64,000 nt of DNA from Helopsaltes ochotensis (lineage: Eukaryota; Chordata; Aves; Passeriformes; Locustellidae), in the NCBI GenBank assembly GCA_013400155.1, contig VXBM01001339.1, forward strand, positions 62,001 to 126,000. Reading direction: 5' to 3'. Under the pieces are notes generated by a model. That model had not been told where the DNA came from. It made no database searches and was given only the letters and a program-made list of their open reading frames with translations. This document shows, piece by piece, positions 12,301-20,895 of the stretch. The position numbers and the translations under genes are program-made. Positions within the stretch are counted from its first letter, which is position 1; each line of letters begins with the position of its first letter.

Positions 12301-15300
12301 TATTCTCCTTGTGATGGGAACCACTGGAGGGGTTTAAACACAGGATTCAATGTTGAAAGAATTTAGCTGGAGAGGAGTGGTTTGGACGCCTGGGGACACT
12401 TGCCCGAGACAGTGCCCCAACCTGCGGTCAGGGCATGCTTCATCCCGGCAAAGCCGGAGCCACTTGCCACCCCTGTCCCTATACTGTGACCTCTTTTCCC
12501 AGCCTGGGGACAGCTCTGCACAATGCACAGGGATGTCCCAACCCAGAAACTCCCACCCTCCACCCACCAGAGCCACACCACCCCCACTCCGCTGTGCCCA
12601 CCCCAGCCTGACCCAATAAGCAGCTCCTCGATGCCGCGCTTTATGGCACAGTCAGTGTAGGTGCCCTTCCCGATGTAGTTGACGGCTGACACGCGGTTCT
12701 TCAGCTCGCTTTGCCCACTGGGCATCGGCGTGAGGCTCTTGATGAGCACCACCTCGTCACTGTAGTGCAGCGCGCCTGCATTCCACACCAGGTTCCGGTC
12801 ACAGCGGTAGTACCTGCATGGACACACCAGGACACGGGGTTCGCTTTGCTTGCACCAGCATAGAAAATGCAAATCCTCTGCAGAACAGGGACTTGTCAGG
12901 GCTCCCCGCTCTCCTGCAAAGCTGGGACATGCTTCCCATGCAAAGTACAGCATGGGAACCCAGGGTAGTTTGTCCTGCAGGTGGAAGGGCAAAGCAATAT
13001 AGTGGGAGGGCATCTGCAGGGATCAAACAGCTTGGCAGAGAGGCTTCTGGAAGAGATGCCAGGGCTGGAGCTGGGCAGGAGGGGCTGAGCCAGACAGCCA
13101 GGTGTGTGTGTGTGTGTGCAAGGCAGGTAACGACTGAAACACCCTGCAAAGAATTTTTCCACTGCCAGATGTGTTAAAATAAGAGAGGGAAGCCTCTCTC
13201 GGAAGGATGCTCTGACTTGGGGAAGGATGAGTATGTGTGTGTTGCAGCCGTGTCCTGTGCACTGACACATCCAGCACCTGTGCCTCCCTGGCATGGAGGC
13301 ATCACGTGTGCTTTGGCTACTGCCCCAAAAAAGGTCTTTTCAGATATGGGGACCAACCCCAAAGGGAAACAATTTCTTTTTTCAGTAAGCAGGGACCAGT
13401 CCCAAAGGAGTGGTGTTGTACATCTCTCTGCCCAGCAGGAACTGTCCCAAAGCCACCCAAGCCTTGTCCACTGGTATTCCATCCATCCCACTGCAGGACC
13501 AAGCCCAGGGCCTTGCACAGGAGAGAGTGAGGCTGCACTGATGGAGGCCTGGCAAGTTGTTCCCAAACACAAGGCTCCTGGTCACTCAAAGCTTTGTGAT
13601 ACAACTCTCCTGCCTGGGCAATGGACAGGTGAGCTGTTAACCCCCTCCCACCTATCCTGAGATAGGGCATTGTCCTTCCAGCTGGTGCAGCACTAGGACA
13701 TCCCCACAGTGCCCCTTCTGGGCACCAGCACACATCTCCTGCTGCCCTGAGGAGCTCAGCAAGACCCACGTGCCTCCAGGACTTGTGATGCTCCTGTACA
13801 TCCCTGGATCTCCTACCCGTGGTCAAGCCCAGCACCACCCCTTCTGGGATCCAGGAGCTTTGGTACTGGGGTGGCCTCCCCAGGGATGCCAGGGTCTTCT
13901 GGGGTCAGACCAGGGTTGGTGGCTGCAGAGGTGGGTGAGGAGGAGGTAAGAGCTGGGGAGTGGGATGGGTAAGGGGCACCCAAAGCTGGGGTGCACCAGT
14001 GGCAAGGGAGGGTTTGCTTTGCAGGGTGCCTCTCAGTGCTGGGTTTAACCCCAGAGATGTTCTGCTGTCACCCGCGCACCTGGGTGGTTCTGGGCCTGAG
14101 CACAGGGATCAGCATCGCTTTGGCACTGCACAATAACCACACACCATACGGAGGTGGTGGGGTCGGGCTGCCATATCTGCCGCTCCAGCAATTCCTGTCT
14201 TTTCCGAGGGTGGGTGCAGGCAGCCTTGCTAAAGCCATGCTGCTGCTGTCAGCTCAGACAGAGCCAAAACAGAGCAGCCAAGGACTGGGAGAGGGAGGAG
14301 AGGCTCCCCAGCATCCCTGCTTTCCTTTTTTCTTTCTGTGGACAGACACGCCAGGGTGCCAGACAGATGTCATCATCCCACCTGGCAGCAGGCTCCATCC
14401 CAAAGCAGCCCAGATAAATCCCCGGGAAATGTACCTCTGGGTCAGCTTATCAATGAACCGGTTGGTGAAATCTTTCACTTGGGTAACCAGGTCACCAAAG
14501 GGCTTCACTCTCAGGGCAACACTCTCTGAGGTGTCCAGGACGAAGAACAGGTCCACAGGGCAGTCTGGGAAGAAGTGGAGAGGCAGGAATTCACCGATGG
14601 TCCTGCTGCATCGCCTCCCCCTCCCAGGCTTCCTGCACTGCCCACCCCATTTCCCTCCTAGCAGACTCCCAGGATCTGGGTTAAGGGGAACGCTTTCACA
14701 TCTTAACCCCCTTGGCATCAAGAGTAAGCAAGATCACTTTTTCAGAAAACATAATTTTGTGGCATTTAACACTTTCCTCTACTTTCTTCCCTGTTTCCAT
14801 GCAAAGGATATCTTTGCAAGACCTATACTACATATTATACCAAATAACATGCAGCTGCAGGAACCACTCAAAAAAATGAAACCATTTTGGCAATCAATGC
14901 AATAAGAAAGTATAAATTTTGTGACAGATCCTGCCAAAAATATAATTTTAAGAAAGAGCCTTGCTCCCTTTAGAGCCAGCATCCAGCCCAGATTAGTTCA
15001 GAAAGCTGGACTGGTATCCACTGTTTTCGCCTTCTCCTGCATCCCACTGCTACTAGTAACTCCCAACCAGACAGAGCCAAGGAAAAAGATCCAAAAAACA
15101 TGAAAATGGGTACTTCTTGCAGATCCTGTCTAATGCTACACTGCTCTCCTCAGCAAGCCCAAACGTCCGACAAAGCTCTGGTGTGTCAGCAGCAGAGGCA
15201 TCCGCCCCAGAGGGAAAGAGCAGTCAGGTTTCACTGCTGATCCCAGGAACGAAAACCACCCTGGAAAGCATTCCAGGCTTACCTTCTGCGCTTGAGACTT

Positions 15301-15391
15301 GGGTGATGATTTCTGGGCGCTGAGCACATGAGCCCCCCCACAGGAAGCCAGCCGGGAGCAGCAGAGTGAGCAAAAAGTCTCGCAGCCTCAT
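253..15391 (-). CDS. COL6A1: Collagen VI alpha-1 chain, 5' part (exons 1-26)
   Basis: Twenty-six minus-strand exons join into one open frame of 582 codons with GT-AG introns throughout. Order: signal peptide (about residues 1-23), N-terminal von Willebrand A domain (about 37-241) with MIDAS residues D47-T-S-E-S51, T131 or T133 and D162-G, a short linker with C249, C250 and C254, then a Gly-X-Y triple helix from G259 to the edge of the window. The alpha-1 chain pairs with alpha-2 and alpha-3 to form collagen VI, which is secreted as tetramers and builds beaded microfibrils around muscle and other cells. The helix matches my memory of human COL6A1 exon by exon, including one cysteine at helix position 89. 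The rest of the helix and the two C-terminal A domains fall before base 1, so the gene is cut by the window and not broken. Identification is very secure; exon edges were set by splice sites and phase. Confidence 0.98.
771..833 (-). CDS. COL6A1: COL6A1 exon 25, helix
   Basis: Twenty-one codons starting GTKGYVGPKGDEG and ending AGDPGND. Acceptor GTTTTTCAG, donor GTGAGT. Confidence 0.95.
1021..1165 (-). mobile_element. CR1 LINE 3' fragment
   Basis: Reads AATCATTTAGGTTGGAAAAA then ACCTCTAAGATCAAATCCAAC, the antisense CR1 3' end, in COL6A1 intron 24. The far edge is uncertain. Confidence 0.75.
1386..1421 (-). CDS. COL6A1: COL6A1 exon 24, helix (36 bases)
   Basis: Twelve codons, GQPGDRGNAGIN. 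The final N539 forms an N-G-T sequon with the start of exon 25. Donor GTAAGT. Confidence 0.95.
1506..1556 (-). CDS. COL6A1: COL6A1 exon 23, helix with interruption
   Basis: Seventeen codons, GEDGPPGNGTIGFTGAP. The triplet after GPP lacks its third residue (G-N-G), a conserved break in the helix, and the exon is 51 bases, not a multiple of nine. N518-G-T is a glycosylation sequon. Confidence 0.95.
1665..1727 (-). CDS. COL6A1: COL6A1 exon 22, helix
   Basis: Twenty-one codons starting GPKGLPGAPGLPG and ending DPGLMGEK, between TTTCCAG and GTGAGT. Confidence 0.95.
1890..2077 (+). mobile_element. CR1 LINE 3' fragment
   Basis: Contains GAGGCCCTGGCACAGG, TGGCAGGGGGTGG and a GTCCCAACCCCAACTGTTCT tail, the sense CR1 3' end, in COL6A1 intron 21. 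Confidence 0.8.
2446..2508 (-). CDS. COL6A1: COL6A1 exon 21, helix with RGD
   Basis: Twenty-one codons containing GPKGYRGDDGPPGSE. R480-G-D482 is an integrin-type RGD also present in human at this place as I recall. Acceptor TTCCCTAG, donor GTCAGT. Confidence 0.95.
2509..7770 (-). other. COL6A1: Long COL6A1 introns around exon 20
   Basis: Apart from exon 20 this span is intronic. I see no recognisable repeat, RNA gene or conserved-looking element, only scattered chance open frames. Confidence 0.7.
5809..5871 (-). CDS. COL6A1: COL6A1 exon 20, helix
   Basis: Twenty-one codons starting GEPGPPGDQGREG and ending GPPGDQ. Flanked by the two largest helix introns, about 1.9 and 3.3 kb. Confidence 0.95.
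7771..7833 (-). CDS. COL6A1: COL6A1 exon 19, helix
   Basis: Twenty-one codons starting GSNGERGPPGSPG and ending RGPRGQP. In human this exon ends in an RGD as I recall; here the aspartate is replaced by glutamine. Acceptor CTTTGCAG, donor GTAACT. Confidence 0.95.
7991..8026 (-). CDS. COL6A1: COL6A1 exon 18, helix (36 bases)
   Basis: Twelve codons, GALGEDGPPGER, between TCCACAG and GTAAGT. The flanking introns are only about 80 and 160 bases. Confidence 0.95.
8108..8161 (-). CDS. COL6A1: COL6A1 exon 17, helix
   Basis: Eighteen codons, GAPGNRGEPGPAGETGDE, between CCTTGCAG and GTGAGT. Confidence 0.95.
8323..8385 (-). CDS. COL6A1: COL6A1 exon 16, helix
   Basis: Twenty-one codons starting GEPGNDGKPGRQG and ending GNPGEK. 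The acceptor is TTGTGAAG, a weak AAG site with a short pyrimidine tract. Donor GTTGGT. Confidence 0.94.
8655..8778 (+). mobile_element. CR1 LINE 3' fragment
   Basis: GGACAGGGCTTGGAGCAACC through AAAGGTCCCTTCC and ATTCTGATTCTGTGAT, in COL6A1 intron 15. Confidence 0.8.
8875..8937 (-). CDS. COL6A1: COL6A1 exon 15, helix
   Basis: Twenty-one codons starting GPQGPSGPKGDPG and ending GPKGAK; seven intact Gly-X-Y triplets. Acceptor TTCAACAG, donor GTGAGT. Confidence 0.95.
9476..9529 (-). CDS. COL6A1: COL6A1 exon 14, helix with cysteine
   Basis: Eighteen codons, GEAGYPGLPGCKGSPGFD. The single cysteine (residue 347) is the 89th residue of the helix, the position known in alpha-1 and alpha-2(VI) to help hold antiparallel dimers together. 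Donor GTAGGT. Confidence 0.96.
9766..9810 (-). CDS. COL6A1: COL6A1 exon 13, helix
   Basis: Fifteen codons, GEKGRRGIDGIDGMK, with acceptor GTTTCAG and donor GTAAAT. Confidence 0.95.
9906..9932 (-). CDS. COL6A1: COL6A1 exon 12, helix (27 bases)
   Basis: Nine codons, GSRGAKGAK, between CTCTGCAG and the donor GTCAGA. Confidence 0.94.
10219..10245 (-). CDS. COL6A1: COL6A1 exon 11, helix (27 bases)
   Basis: Nine codons, GDKGSRGEK, between TCTCTAG and GTGAGA. Confidence 0.94.
10350..10394 (-). CDS. COL6A1: COL6A1 exon 10, helix
   Basis: Fifteen codons, GKPGDMGPVGYQGMK. The acceptor is TTCCCAAG, an AAG site where CAG or TAG would be usual. Donor GTATGT. Confidence 0.95.
11142..11195 (-). CDS. COL6A1: COL6A1 exon 9, helix
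   Basis: Eighteen codons, GERGKPGLPGQKGEAGDP, six perfect Gly-X-Y triplets, nearly identical to the human exon as I recall it. Donor GTAAGT. Confidence 0.96.
11310..11392 (+). mobile_element. CR1 LINE 3' terminal fragment
   Basis: Short tail with GGAGGTCTTTTCCAACCTTC and GGTTCTATGAT, in COL6A1 intron 8. Confidence 0.65.
11466..11510 (-). CDS. COL6A1: COL6A1 exon 8, start of triple helix
   Basis: Fifteen codons, PPRGPPGPPGDPGHE. The first Gly-X-Y glycine is G259. Human has an RGD in this exon as I recall; here the arginine is a proline. Confidence 0.95.
11608..11628 (-). CDS. COL6A1: COL6A1 exon 7 (21-base micro-exon)
   Basis: Seven codons, CCSFECQ, giving three cysteines just before the helix; these are the kind of residues that make inter-chain disulfides in collagen VI. 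Acceptor TGTGTAG, donor GTGAGT. Confidence 0.94.
11815..11835 (-). CDS. COL6A1: COL6A1 exon 6 (21-base micro-exon)
   Basis: Seven codons, KLNTEQS, between TTGCAG and GTGAGT. It links the A domain to the helix and matches the position of human KNNVEQV. The small size is normal for this gene. Confidence 0.93.
11875..11919. repeat. G-rich duplicated motif in COL6A1 intron 5
   Basis: CTGGGGAGGGGGC appears twice on the plus strand just inside the exon 5 donor. The intron is only 90 bases, so half of it is this tract. Confidence 0.75.
11926..12048 (-). CDS. COL6A1: COL6A1 exon 5, end of N1 vWA domain
   Basis: Residues 201-241, 41 codons, beginning DQRLNIIATDHAYRRNFT and ending DTIIDMI. N216-F-T is an N-glycosylation sequon also present at this place in human COL6A1 as I recall it. 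The donor is GTGAGC. Confidence 0.96.
12164..12323 (-). CDS. COL6A1: COL6A1 exon 4, N1 vWA domain
   Basis: Completes G147 and runs to residue 200. Contains [20 protein letters not shown], with the conserved T-D-G of the A-domain metal site (D162). Ends VAISPNHL with donor GTAGGG. From this exon on, every exon is in phase 0. Confidence 0.96.
12613..12813 (-). CDS. COL6A1: COL6A1 exon 3, middle of N1 vWA domain
   Basis: Residues 80-146 plus two bases; the largest coding exon in the window. Begins RYYRCDRNLVWNAG across the junction and carries GKGTYTDCAI, which supplies the threonine of the metal site. The donor is GTCAGG, a weaker GT donor, but the phase joins perfectly to exon 4. Confidence 0.96.
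12814..15282 (-). other. COL6A1: COL6A1 introns 1 and 2
   Basis: Intronic except for exon 2. The only notable element is a short (TG)n run at about 13101-13118. The 304-codon plus-strand open frame at 13991-14905 overlaps exon 2 antisense and is judged spurious. Confidence 0.75.
14435..14564 (-). CDS. COL6A1: COL6A1 exon 2, start of N1 vWA domain
   Basis: Residues 37-79 plus two bases. Contains CPVDLFFVLDTSESVAL, the first strand and DxSxS metal-site motif of a von Willebrand A domain. The acceptor is TTCTTCCCAG and the donor GTACAT. Phase 1 in, phase 2 out. Confidence 0.96.
15283..15391 (-). CDS. COL6A1: COL6A1 exon 1 (coding part)
   Basis: Encodes residues 1-36 plus one base. It starts MRLRDFLLTLLLP, a basic N-terminus followed by a hydrophobic core, with likely signal peptidase cleavage after S-C-A23. 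The ATG has A at -3, a good Kozak context. The donor is GTAAGC at 15282 and the exon ends in phase 1. The short mature N-terminus (QRPEIITQ...) leads into the A domain. Confidence 0.95.
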
Positions 15392-15665
15392 GTTTCTCGG
15401 TTCAGATTACCATCGAGCTGGATCCAAGGAAAAAGCAGGGAAGGAGAACCCAGCAGCTGAGTGAGGCCGCAGTCTGGAGGCAGGAGTCGCTGAAGATTTT
15501 TTTTTTACTGCTTTCCCCTTGCTTTCTGTGGGAGGAAGGGAAGGCAGGAGAGTAAGGGTGAGGAGGAGACTTCTCCAGCCTGAGGACGGAGGGAGGGATC
15601 AGGGGGTGTCAGCTGTGAGTCAAACTTAGGAAGCATTTCTCTTTACCCTTTTTATGGATGTCACT
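15392..15665 (-). promoter_or_regulatory. COL6A1: COL6A1 5' UTR and proximal promoter region
   Basis: On the minus strand this is pyrimidine-rich with runs such as CCCTCCCTCC and CTCCTCCTCACCC, plus nine or more consecutive A (about 15497-15507). I see no good TATA box at the usual distance; CCATAAAAAG near 15648-15657 is only TATA-like and far upstream. The transcription start cannot be placed from sequence alone. Confidence 0.6.
15402..15413 (-). promoter_or_regulatory. Minimal upstream ORF ahead of COL6A1
   Basis: ATG GTA ATC TGA (Met-Val-Ile-stop) ends ten bases before the COL6A1 start codon. Its own start has T at -3 but G at +4. If transcription begins upstream of it, scanning ribosomes meet it first. 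No function is shown. Confidence 0.5.
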
Positions 15666-18600
15666 GTACCTGTGATGGCCGCCTGGTCACTAGTGCCTGG
15701 GACCTCCACAAGCCTTGCAGGGACCCCTGGAGCAGGCAGTGCCCAGCCTTGGGGTTCAGCCTGCTTGCTGGGGCAGGAGGGCTTGGAGCACCTGCCAGCA
15801 CTTTCCTCTCAGATCCTGGGCCAAGAAAGCTGCACCGGGGGACAGGCATTCCCATCACATCCCAAGCTGCACGAGACCTGGTCTGGGTTCTGCCAGGGGA
15901 GTCCCTACCACACAGGATAGCCGAAGCTGTCCCAGGCATAGGGACACCATGGAGGCACAATATTTTTGGAGAAGCACTTTCTTCTTTGACTTTCAGGGCT
16001 TTCTGCTAAAGCCAATCAGGAACATGAGAGGCTTGTTCCTGAAGAGAAACCCACAAGGTCACCCCAGACTGGGAACAACCCTTTTCCCCAGGGCCATGCT
16101 CAGGGCAGTAGTTGGGAACAGGGTCAAAGCTGTCAAGGCCAGGAGAAAGAGAAGAAGGAGCATAAACCTTTACGGATATCTGGAGATGAGCGTCTTCCCA
16201 CTCTGTAAGAAGGCAGGAGAGCCTGAGGACCTCTACAGCAAGGCACCCCAAGGTGGTATTGACCATCTGCTCTTTATGGCCAGAGCTGGAGACAGTTCTG
16301 GAGAAGTCCCAGGTCCCATCACAGTGGGAGCATTAATTGCTATGGAGGGGCAGGGGAGAAAGGTGAACTACCTGAGGGTTCACCACAGCACAGCTGCAAC
16401 TGTAACTTGCTCCCAAAAGGACAGGAGGGCACCAAAAGCTGTCATTAAATAAATGATGGCTCCAAAGAGCAAAGAGTCAATAGCACAAACCCAGCTGGCA
16501 CAAACTGTTTGCGCCCAGGCTAGTGGCACGAAGGCAGCAGGAGACCTGCCACACTGAGGGACCATGCAGGGTTGCCACCAGCTCTGTCACTCTGCCTGTC
16601 ATCTGACAGCATCTTTGTGGGGATGGTCAGGAGGAAAAGTTGCAGGTTTGGCTGTTGGAGGTGTCCCAAGTTGAGACAACTCAGAAGAACCACTGATGAC
16701 AAGTTAAAACAGTGGAGAAGCCTGTCTACAGGCAGATACATCAAATAATGACTCTTTGGATAAACAGCATCCAAAACCAGTGGAAAATAAGCTTCAGACT
16801 GTGCTGAACTGCAACTTCATGAACTCAAAAAACTTCAGGCACTGTTTTTTCACTACAAGATGAATTTACAGAATAAGCTGAGTTGGAAAGAACCATCAAG
16901 GATCATTGAGTCCAACCAGCTGCCCAGGCACTGAGGTGTGTGGCCTTTGCTGGGCTGCACAAGCAGCACCAGGAGAGGAGAGTACCACAAGGCAAATTTC
17001 CATAATATCTCAAACCTACTGAAGATGCTCTCCCAGAGAGCAAGCACACCCAGGGACAAATCTTGCTGCCTGACACTTCATGAGGATCAGACCTGATCTG
17101 GCTTTCTAACACACCCCCTCAGGCTTCCACAACGGAACTCTCCTAGGATTTTGAAAACCAGCCAGCAGCTCCCAGAAAGAGGTTGCTGAGAAAGGACCCT
17201 GTCTTCATGCATCATCTCAGCAGTCATTTCCTCTTAGCTTTCTCTCTTCCTTTTTCCCCTTTCCTCAAAGGGGATTATCCCAAGCATGAGAAGAGCCAAC
17301 CTCCCCCTCCCTGCAGGCAGGGAAAAACAAACTCTTCTTGGGAGCAGCTCTGCAGAGCTGGAGCAAGCTGGAGGCCAGCTGGCTGTGTCAGCAAAGACTC
17401 AATGATCGGTATGGCCTGTGCAAGGCGCCTGCTGACTGTATAAGGCCCTGAGCAGCAGCAGCAGCTGCAGCCTGTCAGACCCCGTGTGGCCCAGGGAGCT
17501 CCTCCCACCCCACTGGGGACCCAGTCCGTGCCTGGTGCCTGGAGCCCAGCCTTGCCCCTAGGGCTATCATCAGGCACCAAGTCCCAGGAGCATCTGACAG
17601 GATCACAGGACTGGAGCAGAGTCCAGCTTCCAAAGCATTTTAAATCATTGTCTTTTCCAGGTCTGTGGTGCTAAACCAAGGCCAACAGCCAGCAGTGTCC
17701 CCAGGATATTGAACAGCCATTCCTTGGAAGAGTGTGGACTAGTTTTGCAGGAAAAAAATTCCACTCCCAAGTCACCGGGACTAGCAGCATGCCATCGTGT
17801 CTCAAAATCCAACAACACATGCCTGTGAAGTGTGTCCCTGTTCCCTTCCTCTTCAGATGAGGCCATGGAAATTAAGCCCTATGGCTCTGTCCCCCCTGAC
17901 AGAAGCAGGGGACCTCTTCTATCTATCAGCCTCCCTCTGTAGTGCCATGAAGATGGGCAAGGGAAGCCCCTCCAGGGTGCCTAAGTGCCCCAGGGAATGA
18001 GTGTTCCCCTTCTCCAGTCCCAGACCACAGCACTGCACTAAACTTTCTGTCCAATTCCAAACCAAAGTGGGTGCTAAAAAAAAAAATTGCGCATTTGGGA
18101 CAGAATTTTTTGCTTGTTCTCCTCCCAGAGACTGAGAAAATAATGAGTTTGCTCTGTTTTTCTGATATTAACTCTTCCATAGAACCTTTTCTTCTCTTTA
18201 ATCAAATCCACTTGGAAATGGAAAATTGTGCTTCCATAGGAAATATGGAAAGGAGCAGAAATTAATTCCCATGGGAAAAAACAGGATTGAACCCATCAGC
18301 ACATACAGAACCAGAGGGTGCTTTGGAAAGCACAGAAGAACTGAGTGCCAGGTTGCATCTGGGGCTACTTTGTCCCCTCAGATGGTGCTGGGAGATGCCC
18401 CAGTTAGAGAACACCGAAATTTCCCTGGTTGTAACCACACAAAGCACACCAGTGCCCTGCCAACTGCCTGAGTCATCTTTGTCACCTTCCCCCCACCACT
18501 GGGGATATGGGCACCCAGTGATGGAAATGTTTGGGATGATGGATGTTTCCATGTATCTGGTTACCAGGGACTGCACCTCCGCAGACTGGCCGTAGGACCC

Positions 18601-20895
18601 CAGGGTGTCTGTCCCAGCCTCCATCCCAGTGTCCTCCCATCTCCGAGCTCAGTCCTGTACCACAGGAGCAGCCATGCTGTGAGCCCAGCACTGGGCACAA
18701 CCACACACCTCAGTGCAAAGAACATGGCTTGTGGTGCTTATACACATGATAATTCAGCTTCCCACAGTGGATGTCTGCAGGAAAAGACAGTGGGAAAACC
18801 CCTCTGAGCAGGAAAACATCACCTCTCCCAGAGGTGCCTTGGGAGAACCTCACCGTGGCAGAGCGGGCCTAGGTAGCACCAGAGTGGGTCTGGCATCCAC
18901 TCACCTGCAAAAACACCCAGTGGAAGAGACAACCCATCTTCCAAATCCCTTGATAGTCCTAGAAAGCAGCCCCTTGGCACCCTTTCCTTGCCAAGGGCTC
19001 AAAGCCACCCCGGAAGACACGGTCCATTTTGGACATGGTGCTTCTCCAAACCACTGACCTGGCATGAACTTCCCTGCTGTGCTGTATGCCAGCTCTGTCT
19101 GAGCTGGCCGAGGGGAGCCTTCCCTCTGTTCTAGCACTGTTTGGGGCTACACTCTTCCCTTCCCAAGCCACCTCAGGGGGTCCCCACCACTCCACCAGGG
19201 ATTTCCATCTCCCATTCATCCAGCACATACAGGGTGTGAGTGTCCCGCTCCAGCCCACCCTGCAGACCCCTTCCAGGCTGGCACAGCCAGGACACAGCAT
19301 GGCTCCAGCAGCAAATCCACATCCCCACACCCAGGATGGTGCGTGCTTGGGTTAATGTTTTCCCCATTACTTCACTCTGGCCTCTGTTCTTATGGAAAAA
19401 CCAAACCATCTGGTAATAATATTTCCCTAATAGCTGTCTGGGTCTGTGGGAAAGCTTGGCTCAGCTTCTTAGGGAAGATGAGAGGGTCAAATGAGAAGGG
19501 AGGTTGCGGATATGGCGTGGGAGCTGGAGGAGAGGAGGTAACACTTTCAGGATCTTTTTCCTGGGCCACCCCTGTGAATGCAGGGATCCTCGACATGCAG
19601 GGGAGCCACAGGATGCCAGGGCATCACATATTTGGGATACTCCACTGTGAAAGAGTGCCACTCTCTTCCTCTGTCTCACAGTGGAGGCTTGAAGGTGGGC
19701 AGCAAAATTCACTTCCAGGGCTTCCCTCCTGCCTCCATTTTACACTCACAAAATAGAAACAGCCCAAAGCATGGGGTTTGGGGAGTTGGGAGCATCATCG
19801 TTTGGGAACAGAACTGGCTCGCACCAGAAATATCAGCAGCACCTGCACTGTCTTCCTGCTCTTGGAGAAAAGGCAGCATCCTGGGACATGCTACCTTCCA
19901 CCCTGGGGGCATCACTGGAGGGATAGGGGACAGAGGAACCCCCTCTCATAGAGCATATCCAGGAAAAATGGGTGGAAAAACACACACTAACCCCACCAGC
20001 AGCTGAGCAGGGAATATTTTCCATTCTTCTGCAATAAAAGGCGTGGCTTGGGTGATTCCCAGGGAGAGGAGCATGCCTGCCAGGCTGGGCACACGTTCCC
20101 TGGAAAAGGCAGGTCCTAGGCGCTCGAGGAACAGCCAAGCAGCTACTAGACACAGCCCTGCCTCCAGCTGGGGGGACTGCAAGTGCTGGTTCCACCCAAT
20201 CCCACACTCCCAGAACCCAGCCTGCATCAATGAACTGCAAAGGGATGAGCCACATGGGTTGAAAACCTGCGTTTCCTCTACCGTGTATTGCAGCCCCCAT
20301 CTCTGCATCCGTGTGGATACAGGCATCAAACCCCAAAGCCTTGGGAAAAACAGAGAAAGCATCTTCCTTGTTGGTTGCCCTCTGCGTATCTCAGCTGGCT
20401 GCCTGGCACAGTGCAGCACAGAGCCAGCCCGAACCTCTCCATAGTTTTCCACAGGGATGACTCACCTCAGCCCAGGAGCTTGCAGTGTCTAGCAAACTCC
20501 CAGAGGTTCCCAGTAGCCCCTGCCCAGGCTGTTTCTGCTCCCATTTTTGTTAAGTATTCTGCTCCATTTTTTTTTTATACTTGTTATTTTTACCACCCAA
20601 GCAGCTTTCCAGGCTCTGGGTGTGGCTGTGCCCCTCCAGAGCAGTGCTGGGATGCAGCAAGGCATGAAGTCCAGCTGTCTCCACACCAGAGCCAGATCCA
20701 GCTGCAGCCTTTTCCTAGAGGGATGAAACAAGTCAGCCACCCTTCCTGGCAAGAATGCCTCCCCAGCCCCCTCCAAAGCAGTGCTGAGTATCTTCCTTGG
20801 ATCTTTCACAGACAATGAGGAGCAAATGCAAACCATCCAGCCATGGAGAAAGGGGAATGGCTTTACAGTGAAAGTGGGTTTTTGTTGGATATATG
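15666..20895. other. Intergenic, upstream of COL6A1
   Basis: Apart from one short CR1 tail near 16.9 kb it is repeat-poor and shows no coding exon I recognise. In mouse a tissue-specific Col6a1 enhancer lies 4-5 kb upstream, which would fall near 19.5-20.5 kb here by distance alone; I see no sequence proof. Confidence 0.6.
16868..16945 (-). mobile_element. CR1 LINE 3' fragment
   Basis: Antisense GAGTTGGAAAGAACCATCAA then GGATCATTGAGTCCAACC, intergenic. Confidence 0.65.

Noticed and set aside
13991..14905. 304-codon open frame on the plus strand
   Set aside because: It lies antisense across COL6A1 exon 2 and its intron, has no recognisable domain, and the opposite strand is clearly coding and spliced.
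17437..17471. TATAAG followed by a CAG-repeat-like stretch on the plus strand, resembling a promoter
   Set aside because: Only a six-base match with no downstream exon or initiator; too weak to report as a promoter.
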